Below, in pieces: positions 1 to 13,712 of a DNA stretch of 64,000 nt. Source of the stretch: Leptodontidium sp. MPI-SDFR-AT-0119 (taxonomy: Eukaryota; Ascomycota; Leotiomycetes; Helotiales; Leptodontidiaceae); NCBI GenBank assembly GCA_020726505.1, contig JAHLEZ010000034.1, positions 434,001-498,000 on the forward strand, read 5' to 3'. Position numbers and translations under genes: made by a program. Under the pieces are notes generated by a model that did no database searches, was not told the DNA's origin, and saw only the letters and a list, made by a program, of their open reading frames with translations. Every line of letters begins with the position of its first letter. Within the stretch, counting starts at the first letter, position 1.

Positions 1-3000
1 ATTAGCGTATTCTAGGGGAATCATTAACTTAGCGTCTAGCTCTTGAATAGAGAGTATAAACTGTATAGCTAACTGGCAACAGTGAGTGAGTTCGACAGTC
101 AAGGCTGATATAGTAGCGGCTTTCTCTCGCTCTTAGTTTCTTTAATTAATTAAAGTATTAATCTCTTAAAGAGTTACTACGAATATCTTATTTCTAAACT
201 TTTGTTTTATTAATATGTGAAACGCTACGGCGCTAATCAAGAAGATCTTAACGATTAGACGTTGACGAGCTTTCTTACGTCGCTTTGTAATTAGTAACTT
301 ATCTTGTAGTTAAGGAGAAGAAGTTAGGGAAAGAGGAGCTTTTGTAGTCGAGTCGTGTGTGAGAGAGAGCTGTGTTTGTATCTTCTGAAGTGAATTAGCG
401 TAGTCCTTAGTATATGTTCTACGCGTGGAAGGAGTAAATTAGGGGGAGTTAGTCTAGTCTTAAGGGTATAAGAGCTCGGCGGTTCCGCTCTCTGGCTTAG
501 TAACTTCCATTTAGGCCAGTTTAGTTGGGATGTATGTGTTATTTAGTCGTAGGGACCGTTATATATATTGATTAGGCTGGTTATTTAATATACTTCTTAG
601 CTGAGGTAGAGGACTATTGGTAATAGAGTGCGCGCCCTCTCTAGGCTTTGTTATATGTCGCACTTATTAATGTAAGAGCTTTACAGTATATAAAGGATTG
701 ACAACAGAAGTAAGTTTAATAGTAGTGCTAGTATCGGGGATTAACTGGGGGCGATACTATATACCTGAAAGGCGCAGATCTAAGCATTTCTAACTCTCGG
801 AGATTAACATAAAATTCATTATTAGCGTAGCTTCTCTAATTAACACAGCGGCGCGGCCACTTTTAGAGGCTACTATATATTTCGAAACGAAGTATTTATT
901 AGAAGGTGTAATAGGAGAAGAAAGTAAGGAATACGTAAGGGGTTTTATACTTAAAACAAGAAGGAAAAAAGAAGTGGACGAAGTACTAAGTATTAAAGAG
1001 ACAGGGGGGTGAATTTCCTCTACTAGCGCTATAAGTTTAATTCCGGGGGGGTATAAATTCTCGACTTTACACTTCTGGCACGACTATAGCGGATTTCCTT
1101 AATCTTTCTTTTTATAACTTATAGTAGTTCCGTGGTTAGAGATTGGCTGTAAGTGTAGGCTTAACAACTGTATATCCGTAGAATTAATATTTTCGGCATC
1201 CGACATAATTTAACTATACTACGCGGGATGCCGGGTTTGATTTTCTATTAATATAATCGCTAGTTTTCTAAACTTAATAATAGTCGAGGGATTGACAGTA
1301 ATAGGTTCCGAGGTTGTTAAGAAAGTAAGGGAGTAACTAGCGTGTATGTCGAAATTTGACTTAGCGCGCCGGCTAAAATTAGCTATAGAATCGTCTTATA
1401 GCAGGCTATTATAGTTACTGTAACACAAAGTCGTAGGCTCCGAGTAAATAGTAGGTCTAAATATTCTATAAGTCCTTACTTCGGCGGTTACTGATTCTAA
1501 TAAAGTTTCTAAAGTATTTATACCTGGCGTAAGAGGTAGGGGTGAGTTAGTTGTTGAAGTCGACTTAATAAATTAGGTATTATAGTGGCTTTAAAATTCA
1601 CGTAACTTAGCGTCTTTACGCTCGGCGTCGCGCTAGTGGCGTTAGTGAATCTTGTGTACACGTAAGTCTCGGACCTTAATTAGTTTACTATAACTTACTA
1701 TTAGGGGGTAGTCTAATAGCCAGATGAGCCGTCGTTTAGTGGCATCTAAGAGTACTTTGTGATACTCTAGTTATAATCTTCTAATAATTACTCCGTGGTT
1801 TCCTAAGTAAGTAATTAAGAAAGGAGTGAATGACTATAGACGCTTGTCGACTATTAAATTTAACGTAGTGTAATAGCTAATAGTCTAGCTAGCTCGACTA
1901 TTAAATCCTTTGACAAGGACAGGTGAGGGCAGTAAGTAAATTAAAGGTTTCAAGAAGAAAGAAAGAGACTTTAAAAGAGAGTAATTAATAAAACAATAAC
2001 TATTAACTCCGGAATTAAGAAGTGTAAGCAGCTTATACGTGAGTTTATTCTTAGAGAAAGCGATGTGGGTAGTGAGTGTTAGTCCGCTAAGAAGCTTCGT
2101 AAAGTCAAGATATTATATATCTCGTATTATACTTAAGAAGAAGCCTTTTCTTAGGCTAAGTCTTTTGCTTGTGGGGTAAGTTCCTTTACTAGTAAGTTGT
2201 CGTCGTCTATAGCTTAGTTATTAGACATAGGACCGCCGTCGTCGGCGCCTACTTCTATCTCGTTAACACGGGAGGTATAACCACGACTAAGGGGCCGTTA
2301 GGCGAAATACCGTGGGGCATTTATTAGTGTTTAGGCACGAGGTATGTCGGCTCGTGTAAAGATTTATTGACTTAGGGGCTGACTAGTCTCTTGTCTCTGG
2401 GACAAAGAAGCGGTAGAAGCTTGGAGTGACTTTCCTGTAGTCCCTGAGGAGATATTAACTTAGGATTAGGGATAGGAATTTATACTTGTCGCTGAGGGGC
2501 TAGAGTGACTAGTGTAGATAGTACTCTCTATAATCTGTCCTTAGTCCTTAGCTTAGACTACTTTTATATACTCTTTTAGAGTTCTAGCTCTCTAATACTC
2601 ATAGAACAGTTGCTTACGTAGGCGGGATAAGAGCTTGTCCTATAAGTCTATTTTAAGGATTAACTTGTTAATTACGCCGCCTTAGCTAATAAGAATTCTA
2701 AACTATTAGTAGAAGTCCTAAAAGGTTTGTCTTATAACTTTCATTTTTAACGCGGAGTAGAGGTTACGCGCTATTTATTACTTATAGAGGTTAGTCAGGA
2801 ATTTAACCACCTAGTTAACTAAGTCAAGCGCATCTATAATGTTTTTGTTATCGTTAAGTGTCGGGGATAAGAAAGAGGGTTCTAGGAACGTGCGAGCTGT
2901 TCCTTCTGTTTGTACTAGTAGCCAGTCCTTCCGGTAGTCGTCGTCGACGAAGTATTAGTCGTACCGGCGTAAGGCGTTCTAGACCTAGACTTCTTATAGA

Positions 3001-4114
3001 CGTGGACTGTAGCTAATACTGTCCGAAAGCTTATTGTTTAGGTTAGGGATCTTCTCGATTCGTGAGGCCGTAAACATTTAGGACATCTTAGAGAAAGAGG
3101 GGGAACGACGGCTTAGGATGCGAGGAGGTCGGTAACTATTATCACTATTGTCGTTTAGTAGTCTACTAGGGTTAGGAGCACTTTATGCCTTACCTTTGCC
3201 TTTATTTAACTCAGGGGCAAGAGTTTTCTTAATTAAGGGATAAAGGGGTGTGTCCCCTTCTTAGAAAGTTATAGATCTTAGGGTAAGTCTATATAGTAAA
3301 GGCTCGTTAGTCGTCTGTCACTATTATTAAAGAGATAACTTTAACCGCTAGTTCTTTATACGACTCTCCGCGAGCTACTCTTCTAAGATACGAAGTCGGC
3401 TTTCTTATAGTATCTCTCTTATATATATCCTTGTAAGCTCTATACTACTCCCTGGCGTATTAGTGGAAGTATTGACTGTAGGATTGTTAGTATTAGGAGA
3501 GTCAGGTAAGGGGACGGAAGAAGAGGCAGACGACATATTGACGTCGTTTATAGTGGGTCGCTTTATTAGAGGAGGGACGACTTTCGGCTTGAGTTAGCGA
3601 GTTAGAGGGAGAGGTCTAGCGAAGAGGGGGTTTCGACTTCGTCGTGTAAAGGTAGAAGTCGGGGAGGAGAATGAGGGCAATAGTGGCGAAGTGGATATTA
3701 ACTTCGCTGTTAGTAGGGGTTTTAATGTTACTATTCGTCAAGCTATAAAGCTTAGTATAGGCCTTTCCTGTATTTGAGCTTCTAGGTCGTAACTACTCAC
3801 AAGAGAATTAGGGGGCGAGGGATATTTACTGTCTTCTTAGACGTAAAGAAAAGAGTTGTAGATAATGTAACACTTGCCCTAAAAAGACAGTAATCACGTG
3901 TAACTGACGCCTCACATATTAACACAAGAGACATATAACGATACCAAGTATTAACTTAGAATCTATAACTATAGAAGAAAGAAGGTATAGAAAGAAGAAG
4001 TCTATATACAAGAGGTCAGTATGCCTAGCACCATAGTAATCTCGGTACGTCCCGATCGGGCAATACTAAGTGGAGCCGGTGGAAATGAGGCTCTGGGCAG
4101 CGACAGTCGTCACA
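1..4114 (-). mobile_element. Ty3/gypsy retrotransposon, RIP-degraded, cut by window start
   Basis: The reverse complement of this stretch runs collinear with the complete gypsy element at 46500-53967: base 4114 matches 46500 and base 1 matches about 50612, so the gag half and the start of pol are present and the rest lies outside the window. Its LTR is at 3866-4114. Differences between the two copies are mainly C/T and G/A changes, and no long reading frame survives. This is a dead copy of the same family in the opposite orientation. Confidence 0.9.
3866..4114 (-). repeat. 5' LTR of the left gypsy copy (249 bp)
   Basis: On the minus strand it starts TGTGACGACTGACGCTGCC and ends AAGTGTTACA, giving the canonical TG...CA ends. 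It has the same length as both LTRs of the right-hand copy (46500-46748 and 53719-53967) and aligns to them end to end. Confidence 0.92.
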
Positions 4115-5949
4115 TCGAGATTAACAATAAGTTCTTTAATTCTTATTAAAGAACTAAAGTAATCAAGAGACCTTAACTATAACCGAACTACTATTCTAAG
4201 AAGATCTCTAGCTAACAGGACCCTATAATATACTATCTTATACTTAACTACTGTTAGCCTAATAGTACTTAAGTTAATTAGACTCTTTTGTTTATCCCTA
4301 GAAAGCTTAGCTGTTTCGAAGACCCTCTATTAGCTTTAATAATAGGAGGCGACTTACCTTTATAGAGAGAAAGGGCTATTTCTATTATACTAAGAACTAA
4401 GAACCTATTATAGCCTCTTAACCTTGCTTAACGTATTACGACTGTTAGTCTGCTTACTCCTCCCGGCTTTCTACTATAAACTTTCGAAGTTAGCGGATCT
4501 AGCCTCTACCTTATTTAACTAACTAATTAATAAGAGACTAGCGGAATAATACTACTTATCTTTAGTAGTGTGACTTGCGTAAGTGTAATAAGAGCGTATT
4601 TATGGAGGGACTTAAAAACTACTTAGTGACTTATTATTAAGGGAAGATTAGTACGGCGCGACACGCACGTTCTAAACCCGAGGGGTAGAGTTTAATACGA
4701 GTAGTCGTATAAGGTGGCCTTAATTCCTATTAGTTTACGAACTTAAAAAAGACAAATGACATCGTTTCTTTAACTTATAAAGAGAATGTAAGCACCGGCG
4801 CTATAAAGAGGTTAGACAGTTTAATACTTAGTTAAATAACGTCAAAGTAAAGTTTTGGAGTTCACTTTAGTTACTTCTTAAAACACGAGTTAAGGGCTAA
4901 AGACAGTAGTCACACTACGATTAATATAAGAAAGGTATTAGTATAATCTGTGAATGGCTAGTTAAGTATAAAAGAAGAGATAAGAGTATAACTCACGAAA
5001 TTAAGGCGCGTTGAGACCTCTATAGTATTAACCTTTAGTATTAAAGTTAAGAGCGTTTAGGCTGAGATAAAGTGAACCGATTTTGATGGCACTTCTAAGG
5101 TGGCTAATAACGAAGGACTCTTCTCGAAGGTCTACGACGAGTTAGTAGAGCTCAAATAGTATTATAAAAGGTCAACTCACCGCGTTAAAGCGACTTGATT
5201 TTATACTAAAGTTACTGTTTAAAGATTAAGGTGCGGAATACTAAGGAGAGATTACGCACAAGTCAACGTAAGTGTTATATTAAAGTTGTTACTTAACAGG
5301 AAGAAAAGCAAGGAAAAGCTCTTTATTACGTTACCTTTACGACTAAGCAATAGCGAAGTTGAAGGTGTTGAGCTCTAATAGCGCGCTGAAGTTAATAGTG
5401 AAGGCTAAAGTTATTGTCTTAAAGGTACCGAATATAGAGAAGTTAGCGGTAGAGAGACCTCTAAGAGTACTAGAGTCATAGTAGCTAAAGTTATCGTTAA
5501 ACAGAAGGAGATCTTGCCTTAGTAGTGTAAAGAAAAGTAATAGTAAAGTCGATCTTAACATAAGCTTAGTGGGGAAGTTTACTTTCTTTAGAGGTGTTAT
5601 AACGAAAGAAGGTATAAGAGGTATTATTTAATTAATAAAAAGAAGAAGGAAAGAGATCAAGACGTATTAAGGTGCTTTATAAAGAGAATAGTATTAAGGA
5701 GAGATTGTTATATTTAGAAAGTTGAAGTTAGAAGGTTAGTAAGGGAGAGCCAGCTTTATATAAGGGGGCAGGAAGGTGCTAAGCGAGACGATTATTTACT
5801 TTAAAGGTAACAAGTCAACTATCACGGGACTTTGTATATACTAGCTATATAGTATCCTACTGACGATTTGAGACGCTCTAATTAATTATTTACTTCTTTT
5901 TAGTATATATTACTCGAGGACGAGTAGAGTCTTTGAAGGGGGGGACGTA
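4115..5949. other. AT-rich RIP-degraded filler, no gene seen
   Basis: Rich in TA dinucleotides with stops in all frames except a 72-codon leucine-rich frame at 5343-5561 (minus), which has no recognisable domain. Probably an old transposon, but I could not assign it to a family. Confidence 0.5.
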
Positions 5950-6228
5950 TGTAGCAGGGACAGCCGCTAATTTCTTTTGTCACATGACTAGGCTAGTCCT
6001 TCGCACATATAAGGAGCTAACACTTGACTATAAAACGTCAAGAACGCAACACTAAATATATTCTATTTATTAGAACCTTTTCCCTCCCCTCCTTTGCCGA
6101 TTTGTACTCTTTAAATATGTGATATCTTTAGATTTAATTGATCTGTTATTTATAGAGCCTAGAATCTCCTCTAGTGGCTCGCTATATACTACCCTCTTGT
6201 TATGTGGATTGGGGTTCGTCCCTCCTAC
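5950..6228 (+). repeat. LTR of family L1 (third copy)
   Basis: Similar along its length to the solo LTRs at 27888-28170 and 61863-62132 (reverse). Shared blocks include the GACTAG motif near the start, a CCCTCCCCTCC-like pyrimidine tract in the middle, and the TTTAGATTTAAT stretch. The 3' end CCTCCTAC abuts the copia LTR. No matching 5 bp flanks are seen (ACGTA versus AATAG), so it may be one end of a larger lost element. Confidence 0.7.
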
Positions 6229-6230
6229 AA

Positions 6231-6714
6231 TAGCGACAGAGTAATAAATATATAGTTCAAAATCTGTATATATTCTAAGAGAGTGTGAGGAGAGCTAGAC
6301 TATATACTACGAAACCCCACCAAATCTCCACTAAAACCAGTCTGGTTAGGCTCTAACCCCTGACTTTAACTTACACCCACTTTTCTAAACCGAAGTATAC
6401 TTATATAAGGACTTATAGACTAATATAGGCAAAACTTCTTTTAGAAAAACTATTTCTAATATACGTAAAAGTAAATAACCAGTAATATATAAGAAATAAT
6501 AAATAAAATAATAAAGTATCTAATAACGTCTAATCCCGACCCGATAGTATCCCGAAAGTACCCCGAAAGGGGTCCGAATATAGTGAGGTGCTGTAGCGAA
6601 GCTAAGCGAGAACTAGTAATAATAAGAACTCCTAGTATTATATAACGTAATAAATATATATATGTCGCTTTCTCCTAAAGGTTTAGAGTCTCCTTTAACT
6701 AATATATATAACTA
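6231..6714 (-). repeat. 3' LTR of the copia element
   Basis: Matches 13520-13712 over its first 190 bp and matches 57698-58180 (reverse orientation) over its whole length. The outer edge reads TAGCGACAGAG here, TAACGACAGAG at 13520, and TAGTGACAGAG on the reverse strand of 58180, as expected if an original TG or CA end was hit by RIP. The inner edge at 6714 is inferred from where similarity to 57698 begins. Confidence 0.75.
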
Positions 6715-6889
6715 CCGTACGTATACTACTTTCCGATTTCTTTAATTCGCCTAATATAACTCAAAAACTGATATTTCTGAGAAGATTATATTAAATCAAA
6801 TAAATAACTTAAAAGTAAATATACTCTTTAGAGACAGTTCGGTAGAAAAACAATATGCTAACTAAAAACAATACTGACACTAATACTTA

Positions 6890-7420
6890 CAAGAGCGCTC
6901 GACCTCGCCTACTGCAAATGTTATATTTAGTGCGTCCGCTTCCTCGCAAAGAATTTATCCTACGAATGTGCCTTTAATAATCCTAAGAGTAAGAAATACG
7001 CGTACTACGTAAAGAAGAAGTCTTAGTATAACTTAGTAAGTACTCTTAATTTCTTTTTCTATTTTAAATCGTATTCGAATCACCGCCGAAAGTGCTTCGG
7101 ACATATGGTTACTAATATATAATAAATCCCTTAGTTTATAGCCGAGGAGTACCTTCGTTTAGTTACTGCCCTCGAGGCAAAAGATAAAGAAGCTATTATT
7201 ACTACTACTAAATTAATTAATTTAGTATTATTAGTCGCTATTACTAACGTACTAAAGACTATTAAGGAGTTATCGTTAGTGTTATTAAAAGAAACGCGCG
7301 CTATACGCTAAGAAATCGCTGGCTTAGCTAGCTTACAAGTAATAAGTTAACCCCCTTATTTCTTTTTAATATTAAGGTTCTTAAGTATTAATACTTTATA
7401 TTATAAGAGACAGTACTAGT
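6890..7420 (+). pseudogene. Antisense reading frame inside copia, Cys-rich then helical
   Basis: The plus strand, antisense to copia, translates into a mostly open stretch with spaced Cys/Tyr positions followed by a long Leu/Ile/Lys/Glu segment resembling a coiled coil (YLRLVTALEAKDKEA then many aliphatic residues). RIP would turn Cys codons into Tyr codons, so the Cys/Tyr pattern may be an old zinc-binding module. It lies between RNase H and the 3' LTR, outside the normal copia gene set. It may instead be a separate inserted gene. Family unknown. Confidence 0.35.
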
Positions 7421-8051
7421 CCTAAACCGGCTTCTTACCGTCGTCTCCTCTGCCGCTACTAAGCGTAATAAGGAGGACGGTAGTAAGGACGATACTCTTA
7501 TTAAGCGTCTCTGCCGAAGTCGCCGCTGTAGCGCGAAGGAAGAAGACAAAGAACTTCTTCTAAATATTTATAAGTAAGGGATTTAACCTTGTTTTAGATT
7601 AACTTCGTAATAAGTTCTTTATAGCGGCACTTTCTTTATACTACTATATAAGAGTAGCCCCTTATAATAAAACTAGTAGTTTGTCCTTATTAGAGTATCG
7701 TTGTAAGGCCGCCCGTTAGTACTTTGAATTAAAGGGTGTTTAGAACTAAATCGAGTGTATTTCTGACTTCGCAAATTAATTAAATATAAAAATAATCGCA
7801 AGTAATAAATTAACAAATAAGAGTTATAAGGAAATATATAAAAAAATCAACGAGTGTAAGAAACCCCTCTGTTATTAGTCCGAATTAACTCCGGTTGACT
7901 ATTAAATCTAACCCTTTATTTTAATAATAAAGATATTAGTGTTAATAAAATCCTAAAAAGCCTTATTTAGAGCACTCTTCGTTATAGCGTTAGTAGGATT
8001 ATTGGCGCTATTAATCTATCGAACCTCCGTTAACTCTCTGCGCTCGTATAA

Positions 8052-9700
8052 TTAACAAATGGCTATAATATCGATCATTAGGCGCTTCTCTTTTGTCGTA
8101 CTAAACTTAATAATACACTTATAAAGTGACAAAGAATCCGTGTAAATAATAATAGAAAGACGTGGGATACTAAGCTTATTAGTCACTATATTAATAATTG
8201 TACTAAGAGAAATTAATATATTAATACTAGCTACTATAGTATATAACTCTAATATAAGTATTACACGAGTTACTCTCTTATATTTTATTGAGCTAGTATA
8301 CATAATATTACCGGTTAAGGTGAATTGCGCATCCCCTACTGTTTTAGCACTGATTATTAGTACGAAACTTATCTATGAACTCAAGTCTTTATTATTAGTA
8401 AAAGAACTGTTTATAAAAACGTAGACCTTTATAGATTATAAGTCAACTAATACGTATTAAAGTCCTCTCTTTAAGTTATTTATTTGCTATTTAAGGCGTA
8501 AGTTCAAAGCCTTAACGTCGTCTTCCGTCGGATTTTAGTATTACGCTACGACTAAGAGATTAAATATTACTTCTGGCTAATAAATAGTAATAAAGTAAGC
8601 CGCACGAGCTTGTTACTTTTTATAGGCCTTCTTATAGTCCTCTTTTCTTGCGTCGACTAGCTCTAGCCTTACTTCTTAACCCTTTTGTAATATATAAAGG
8701 CTGTCCTTATTTATAAAGATAGTATACTTATTAAATATAATAGTTTCAGTAAAGAGTAATACTTATATTGGCTTCGTTAAAAAACCGGCCTTAATAATTT
8801 TATCTTACTCTCTTACTAAGAAGTCCTTATTTCCTAAAATTAACGTGTCGTCTATTTATATTCCTACGACACTAAAGTTATAGCTTTCCTTAGTACTAAT
8901 TAGTAAGCATAAGTCGTATATTAAGGTCTCTATTTATAAGTTCTTCACGTGATGTTTATAGTATATATTAAACTAATAGTTTCTGGACTTAAGTATACTA
9001 TATAATAGTAGTACTATTATAAATATTATATTAAGAGGGAAATCTCCCGCGATTTTTTTTAGTGGCTATATAAAAATGTCCCAGAGAAGCCTTGTCTTTA
9101 CTTAGACGTAAGCTTAAGTAATGTCCTTAATAGCTAAATAGGATTTAGACTAGTTTCAGAAGCGATTTAAGTGCTTAATAGTAGCGACTAAGAAAATAAG
9201 TAACCGCTAGTTAGATTGTTAAATTATTAGAGACTAAGTTAATATTTTTCTCTTCCCTTTGCTATTAAAGTATTAAATTATTAATCTTAACTTCTTATAT
9301 AAAGTTAACGTCTCCTTGCCTTTGACTTCGTCTACTATTCTTGATTTAAAGATGCGGTGGTCTCTCACTTTAAGGTCGTCCTTATAAATAAGCATAAAAA
9401 CACCCCTTTTAATAAGTACTTTATATTCCGTCCTTCGGGACTACTAAAATAGCGGCCTAAGTGTTATAATCTTCCCTTTAGTACGAAGTTTAATAAATAG
9501 CTCTCAGTCCCTTATCTTCTTCTTAGTTAAAAACACTTTAATATTGTAATTATTATTAATAATTAATAAATCTAAGAAGTGTTTCGTAAATAGAATTTAA
9601 ATAGCGATTCGGGGTGAGTTTAGTGTTATTTTAATAGAGTTTTTAATCGAAGATTTAGAATATTACTTATAAATATCCTTTAGTAAGTTTTCTTTTTGTC
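8052..9700 (-). pseudogene. Copia reverse transcriptase/RNase H region
   Basis: The last 83 codons (8303 down to 8052) are open and read as the C-terminal RNase H of fungal copia polyproteins: KRVTR, then an ELY motif, the active-site-like YTDSLSLYKC, and TTKEKRLMIDI at the end. Upstream (8820-8960) the DDTLILGNKDF-like block of copia reverse transcriptase is legible despite stops. The protein would copy the element's RNA into DNA. It is broken by many stops, mostly TAA/TAG, consistent with RIP. Confidence 0.75.
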
Positions 9701-12700
9701 GTTTTATATTAAAGATGTCTATCTTAAAGGGACGAATTATAGTCGATTAAAACGTACGTATTCTCTTATTTCTTATGTCGATCTTATATAATTCTCCCTT
9801 AATACTTAAGAAATCGTAAGGTCTTGTCTATCTTTTACTCTCTTAATATACTAGAACTTAATTATTAAGGTAGAGATCGTGAATATAAGTAGTTTCGGGG
9901 CCGTTTTATATAGTTAACGTATTATTAACTTTACGCGTAATATAGATTTTCTATACTTCCTTTATAACTTTTTTAATTATAACCGCACGTTACTTAACTA
10001 ACAAATTTAAGGGGTCTAACTCCGTTATTCTCGGGTATACGCCGAAAATAAGTAATATAAAGATAAGCTTATTAAGTCTAGTTGTATTGTTTATTACTTT
10101 TATTACCATTTATAATTAGTCTTTGTCGCTTAACTTAAGGTGCTCTTTTATAACGATTTTATAGGCACAATATAATAAGCGGTAATATCACTTAACTTTA
10201 TTAATTAAATAGTGTGCCTTAATAAGTACTAGCTTAAGGGTATTACTTATAGATTTAAGTATACTCCGAAACTCCTTAGAATTGAAATTAGTACTATAGT
10301 CGTACACTACAAAATCCGGAGGTTTAAAGTATATGTCGATTTATATTAACTTAAATACGTTAAAGGTGGCCTGAGCCGTAGCGGAATTGGGGGCCTTTTA
10401 GAGTAGTTTCGCCGCACTAAAACCTGTTACTTCATTTATTATATAAAGGGTATATCGTTTTCTAAACATTATAATATCGACGTAAATTATATAATTAAAG
10501 TCGACGTCGTCTTATAACTTAAACCGGAACTTATATAAAGTATTTATATATTTCTAGTAATACTTACACATCTCTTTAACCCTTAATATAATTTCCGAGT
10601 CATACTTATAGCTAGCTTGATTTAGTAAGTACTGTAGACGTCTTACTAAAGGGTGTCCGAAACGCCTATAAAGCCGACGTATTTCTAGTTCAGTTAGGTA
10701 GTATATATTTATCGTTCTAGTAAAAGTGTTTAATAATTGATAATATTAATTTAAAAGTAGTTATAAATACTTATGCTTTTATATAATTAAGTGCTTCTTA
10801 TTGCCTTAAATTAAGACGTTGCGCAGGTTATTATATTACGCATTTAACATATCTAATTATTATAAACAAACTAAAAATAAGATATCTACATCCACGATTT
10901 AGAAGTTTATTTCTTTAGTTAGAGTGTTAATTATAGTAATCCCTAGGGACGGTCGCGAACCGGTACTAAATATAATCCGGCTATAGCTCGCCTAGCTAAT
11001 ATTAAACTTAATATCTTAAATTCACTATAATACTTATAGTTAATTAATCCCTCCTGTGTTTTTATTAGATGCCCTTATATTAATTAATAGACCTTAAAAG
11101 AATTTATCTGTTTATTACGTTGTATAGGCCTCGCTTAAAGCGAGTCTCTTGATTTTACTTTCTAGGATGTAAGTAGTCTTCCTCTCTTTAAGTTGCTTTA
11201 TGACTTCTCGTGTATTATATTATGCTTTACTTATTATAAATATAGTCGTGAAGTTTATAATATTATTACTATTATTATCGTTAGAACTTTTTAAAGAGTT
11301 GTTAATATTTATTAAAGTGTTTAAATCTGTATCTTAATAATTTCCTAAATAGTATCTAGATATAGTCTGGTTCTAATCTAAATTAGGGTCGATCCCCTTA
11401 ATATAAACTAAGTAGCTCCTAAAGGTCTTATTTGTGGCTTTCACTCCTTCGGCCTTACGTGTCACAAAGTATCTTGCCTTAGACGCTACTTACTCTTCGT
11501 TTAAGTAGCGACTATTATAATAATTTATTTTTTTATAAATAATATAATTTATATAGCTTAGTATAAACTAGAATTTGTCTTCGCGTTTGTTTTTACTTAA
11601 AAATTTCATTTTATAGTTAAAGTAATAAGCTGCCCTATTTGCGATATAACATTAGTAGCGATTTATATTAGTTCTAAAGTACTTACTTCTCGATCCCGAG
11701 TCATAAGTTACTTTAACATTAACGGCGGAGTGAAGACTATTTATTAACGTAAGAAAAGTAAGGGGTGCCTAAAATAAGGCTATCTTAAAGAGGGAGTTCC
11801 TTATTACTCCTTACACGAGTTTATCGCGGAGCGTCTTATCGTTTTATATTGTCGTCCTTTAGGCTAAGTTAAATACTTTATAGTTCCTTAGCGAAGTTCT
11901 TTAATTAAGTTAGTACTAGTTTTCCCGTCTAGTGAGGCTTCTCTTAAAATAACGAGAAAGTCAGACTAAACTACTAGTTAAAGAACTTATTAGCTTTCTC
12001 CTTCGTCTTAAAGTGTTCACGAGTCGTCTTAATAAGTTTATTAAATAAGTACCCCTTATTCTAGAAGTACTAGTAGTAGTATGAATTAGCTTCGTCTCGT
12101 AATATCGATAGAAAGGCTTAGTTCTAAACTTTAATCTTAACTAATATTCTCTAACACAGGTTGGCAAAGATATAGAGCTTCTTATTTAAGTAGCCTTTGT
12201 CTCTGTTATATTAGAGCTCCTTAGTGTACATCTTAGTAAGGTTTACTAACGATTTTGCCTAGTCTAGGGTTAATAGATTTATAATATACTATAATAGTCG
12301 AATTAGCTTTGTATATAGTCTAGTAGTCTTAAGAACTTTAAATAGTAGTAATAACCTGTCCCGTGGGTGTATTATTAGCGTTAATATAGGATTTAGTAAC
12401 GTGTAATTATTTAATTTTCACGAGTAGAGATTACTTAAGGGATCTCTCTTGAGAGTAAATAAGAACTCCTTCTTTGGGACTATAAGTGGGGGAGTTATAT
12501 TATATAAATCCTTGGCCTTATCTCCTTTAGTAAGGGAGATCCTAAGTAATTTTAATAGCTAAATCGTCTTCGTAAGCTTTACTCTTAATTCTTCTAAAAG
12601 AGTGTCTTTTTCTATAAAATAAATAACTACCTCTAATTAGTATTATAAAGACATCGGGGATTAATTTTGTTAAAGTATTATTAGAAATAGTAGTAATAAA

Positions 12701-13519
12701 TAAAAGACTAATTCCCGGATATAATTCGGTATTAATTTAAGGTAGTTCCGAATTTGTATCTCTATTTAGTCCTCTAGCTACAAATTTTCCTCAGCTTATA
12801 TTATTTCTGCTAGAGCATTTGCCGTCCTTATTCCCTTAGTACGTCGTACGAATACGCTAAAGGCTCGTAGGTCGTCCCTAAGATACGTACGTTCTGTTGT
12901 CTTAATTAACTTAAACTCATTTATTGTTTAACCCTTAAAGTACTTTTAAAAGTCTTAGAAAAGGAACTTTCCCTTAAAGTATTCGTTATAAAAGTCCTCC
13001 TTAAACTTTTGTAAATATACTATTACGTCTATTAAGAAATCTAAATTAAGATTTACTTTCTTCTTAAGTGTAACTATAATATTAATAATTTCCGGAGTTA
13101 ATTTTAGCTCCGGGGTATAGTCTGAAACATCCGCTATTATATCGGATGCGATTCGTAAGTAATCTAATAAGTTACTAAATAAGTTTCTTAAAGGTCTAAA
13201 GTTTTAAATTTAAGGATATTAACTTAATAATTTTCGTAAAGTAATTATTATGTTGTAATAGTTCTTTTCTAACGTGCGATAGTCTTAGTCGAGTCTTAAG
13301 AGAGAAGTTACTTTCCTTCTACGATTTAAAAAAAGTAAAATGCCCTTTAAGGAAAATATAATTAAGTACTCCTTAAGTTAAAGCCTAAAATTCGCTCTAT
13401 CGCCTAAGACCTTTTCTATTTATAATAAGGTTAATAATATAAGCTTACTATTAATTAGTGTCAGTGTAATACTAGTTTATATACTACGCTATATATGTAA
13501 ATATATTTTAATACAAGTA

Positions 13520-13712
13520 TAACGACAGAGTAATAAATATATAGTTCAAAATCTGTGTATATTTTAAGAGAGTGTGAGGAGAGCTAAATTATATACTACA
13601 AAACCCCACCGAATCTCCCCCGAAACTAGTCCGGTTAAGCTCTGACCCCTGACTTTGACCCGCACCCACTTTTCTAAACCGAAGTATACTCATACAGGGA
13701 CCTATGGACTAA
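13520..13712 (-). repeat. Truncated 5' LTR of copia
   Basis: About 190 bp matching the outer part of the 3' LTR at 6231. Similarity stops abruptly after base 13712, where gypsy integrase sequence begins. Confidence 0.8.

Larger units (their letters stand above)
6231..13712 (-). mobile_element. Ty1/copia retrotransposon, RIP-degraded, 5' LTR truncated
   Basis: Bounded by direct repeats at 6231-6714 (3' LTR on the minus strand) and 13520-13712 (part of the 5' LTR). In between, minus-strand translation shows copia signatures: a reverse-transcriptase segment near 8820-8960 containing a VVGI-x-IDDTLILG-like block, and RNase H at 8052-8303 with TDSLSLYKC and EKRLMIDI. The order RT then RNase H then 3' LTR fits copia. 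About 1.3 kb between RNase H and the 3' LTR holds an unexpected sequence (see 6890-7420). Not functional. Confidence 0.85.
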
